Shown here: piece after piece, positions 14,486 to 14,572 of the stretch
How positions within the stretch are numbered: the stretch's first letter is position 1
Layout of the letters: every line of letters starts with the position of its first letter
Assembly: GCA_964606415.1 (NCBI GenBank)
Contig: CAZSGN010000045.1
Coordinates: forward strand, 1 to 14,572
Length of the DNA: 14,572 nt
Origin: CAZSGN01 sp964606415
Lineage (GTDB): Bacteria; Bacteroidota; Bacteroidia; Bacteroidales; JBBRXJ01
Direction: 5' to 3'
Translations under genes and position numbers: made by a program
The notes under the pieces: generated by a model
Database searches by the model: none
Seen by the model: only the letters and a program-made list of their open reading frames with translations
What the model was told of the DNA's origin: nothing

Positions 14486-14572
14486 GGTAACATATTTTTA
14501 AACGACTGTTAATTGTTTATTAAAGTTTCGCAGTAAATTAATTAAGATTGAATTTTAATTTTCTTGTGTGTG

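Overview
The window looks like chromosomal DNA from a Bacteroidota bacterium, most likely of the Bacteroidales/Marinilabiliales type. The grounds are AT-rich DNA, two DUF4491 membrane proteins (a family I associate with Bacteroidetes), a GldI-like FKBP lipoprotein, the DUF721-recF pair, promoter-like TAnnTTTG boxes and several lipoprotein signal peptides. It is mostly housekeeping. I see no transposase, integrase, phage gene, CRISPR array, rRNA or intact tRNA.

Layout. Plus strand, 1-4484: a LarA-family (DUF2088) nickel-dependent racemase/epimerase homologue, bracketed on both sides by arrays of 8-bp tandem repeats; two tandem DUF4491 paralogues separated by a strong hairpin repeat; then tex, which starts 4 nt after the second DUF4491 gene. 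Minus strand, 7058-4543: a tight operon of nrnA (GTG start), a GldI-like FKBP lipoprotein and a two-domain FKBP lipoprotein, with a recognisable promoter upstream. ndk diverges from it on the plus strand. Minus strand, 9160-7757: recF and a DUF721/DciA-like gene, 3 nt apart. Minus strand, 12055-9393: an exported M61 metallopeptidase whose stop overlaps the start of a class I PPK2 polyphosphate kinase (ATGA). After a gene-free stretch of about 500 bp come, on the minus strand, a Gfo/Idh/MocA oxidoreductase (14485-13439) and a DUF1080 lipoprotein (13366-12557), closed by a very clear intrinsic terminator.

How the genes fit together. nrnA (nanoRNA/pAp turnover), ndk (NTP balance), ppk2 (polyP-driven nucleotide phosphorylation) and tex are nucleotide and RNA housekeeping functions. 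recF plus DUF721 is replication and repair. The two FKBP lipoproteins act in the cell envelope. The last pair may concern oxidised (3-keto) sugars, but one protein looks cytoplasmic and the other envelope-bound, so a shared pathway is only a hypothesis.

The least explained material is intergenic: (i) the octameric arrays flanking the LarA homologue, (ii) a dispersed element of about 50 bp with conserved ends and a variable middle, present at 1952-2002 and 12155-12204, (iii) a tRNA 3'-end-like fragment at 9311-9331, and (iv) a 10-bp perfect palindrome between the convergent ndk and DUF721 genes. I find no convincing new multi-gene system.
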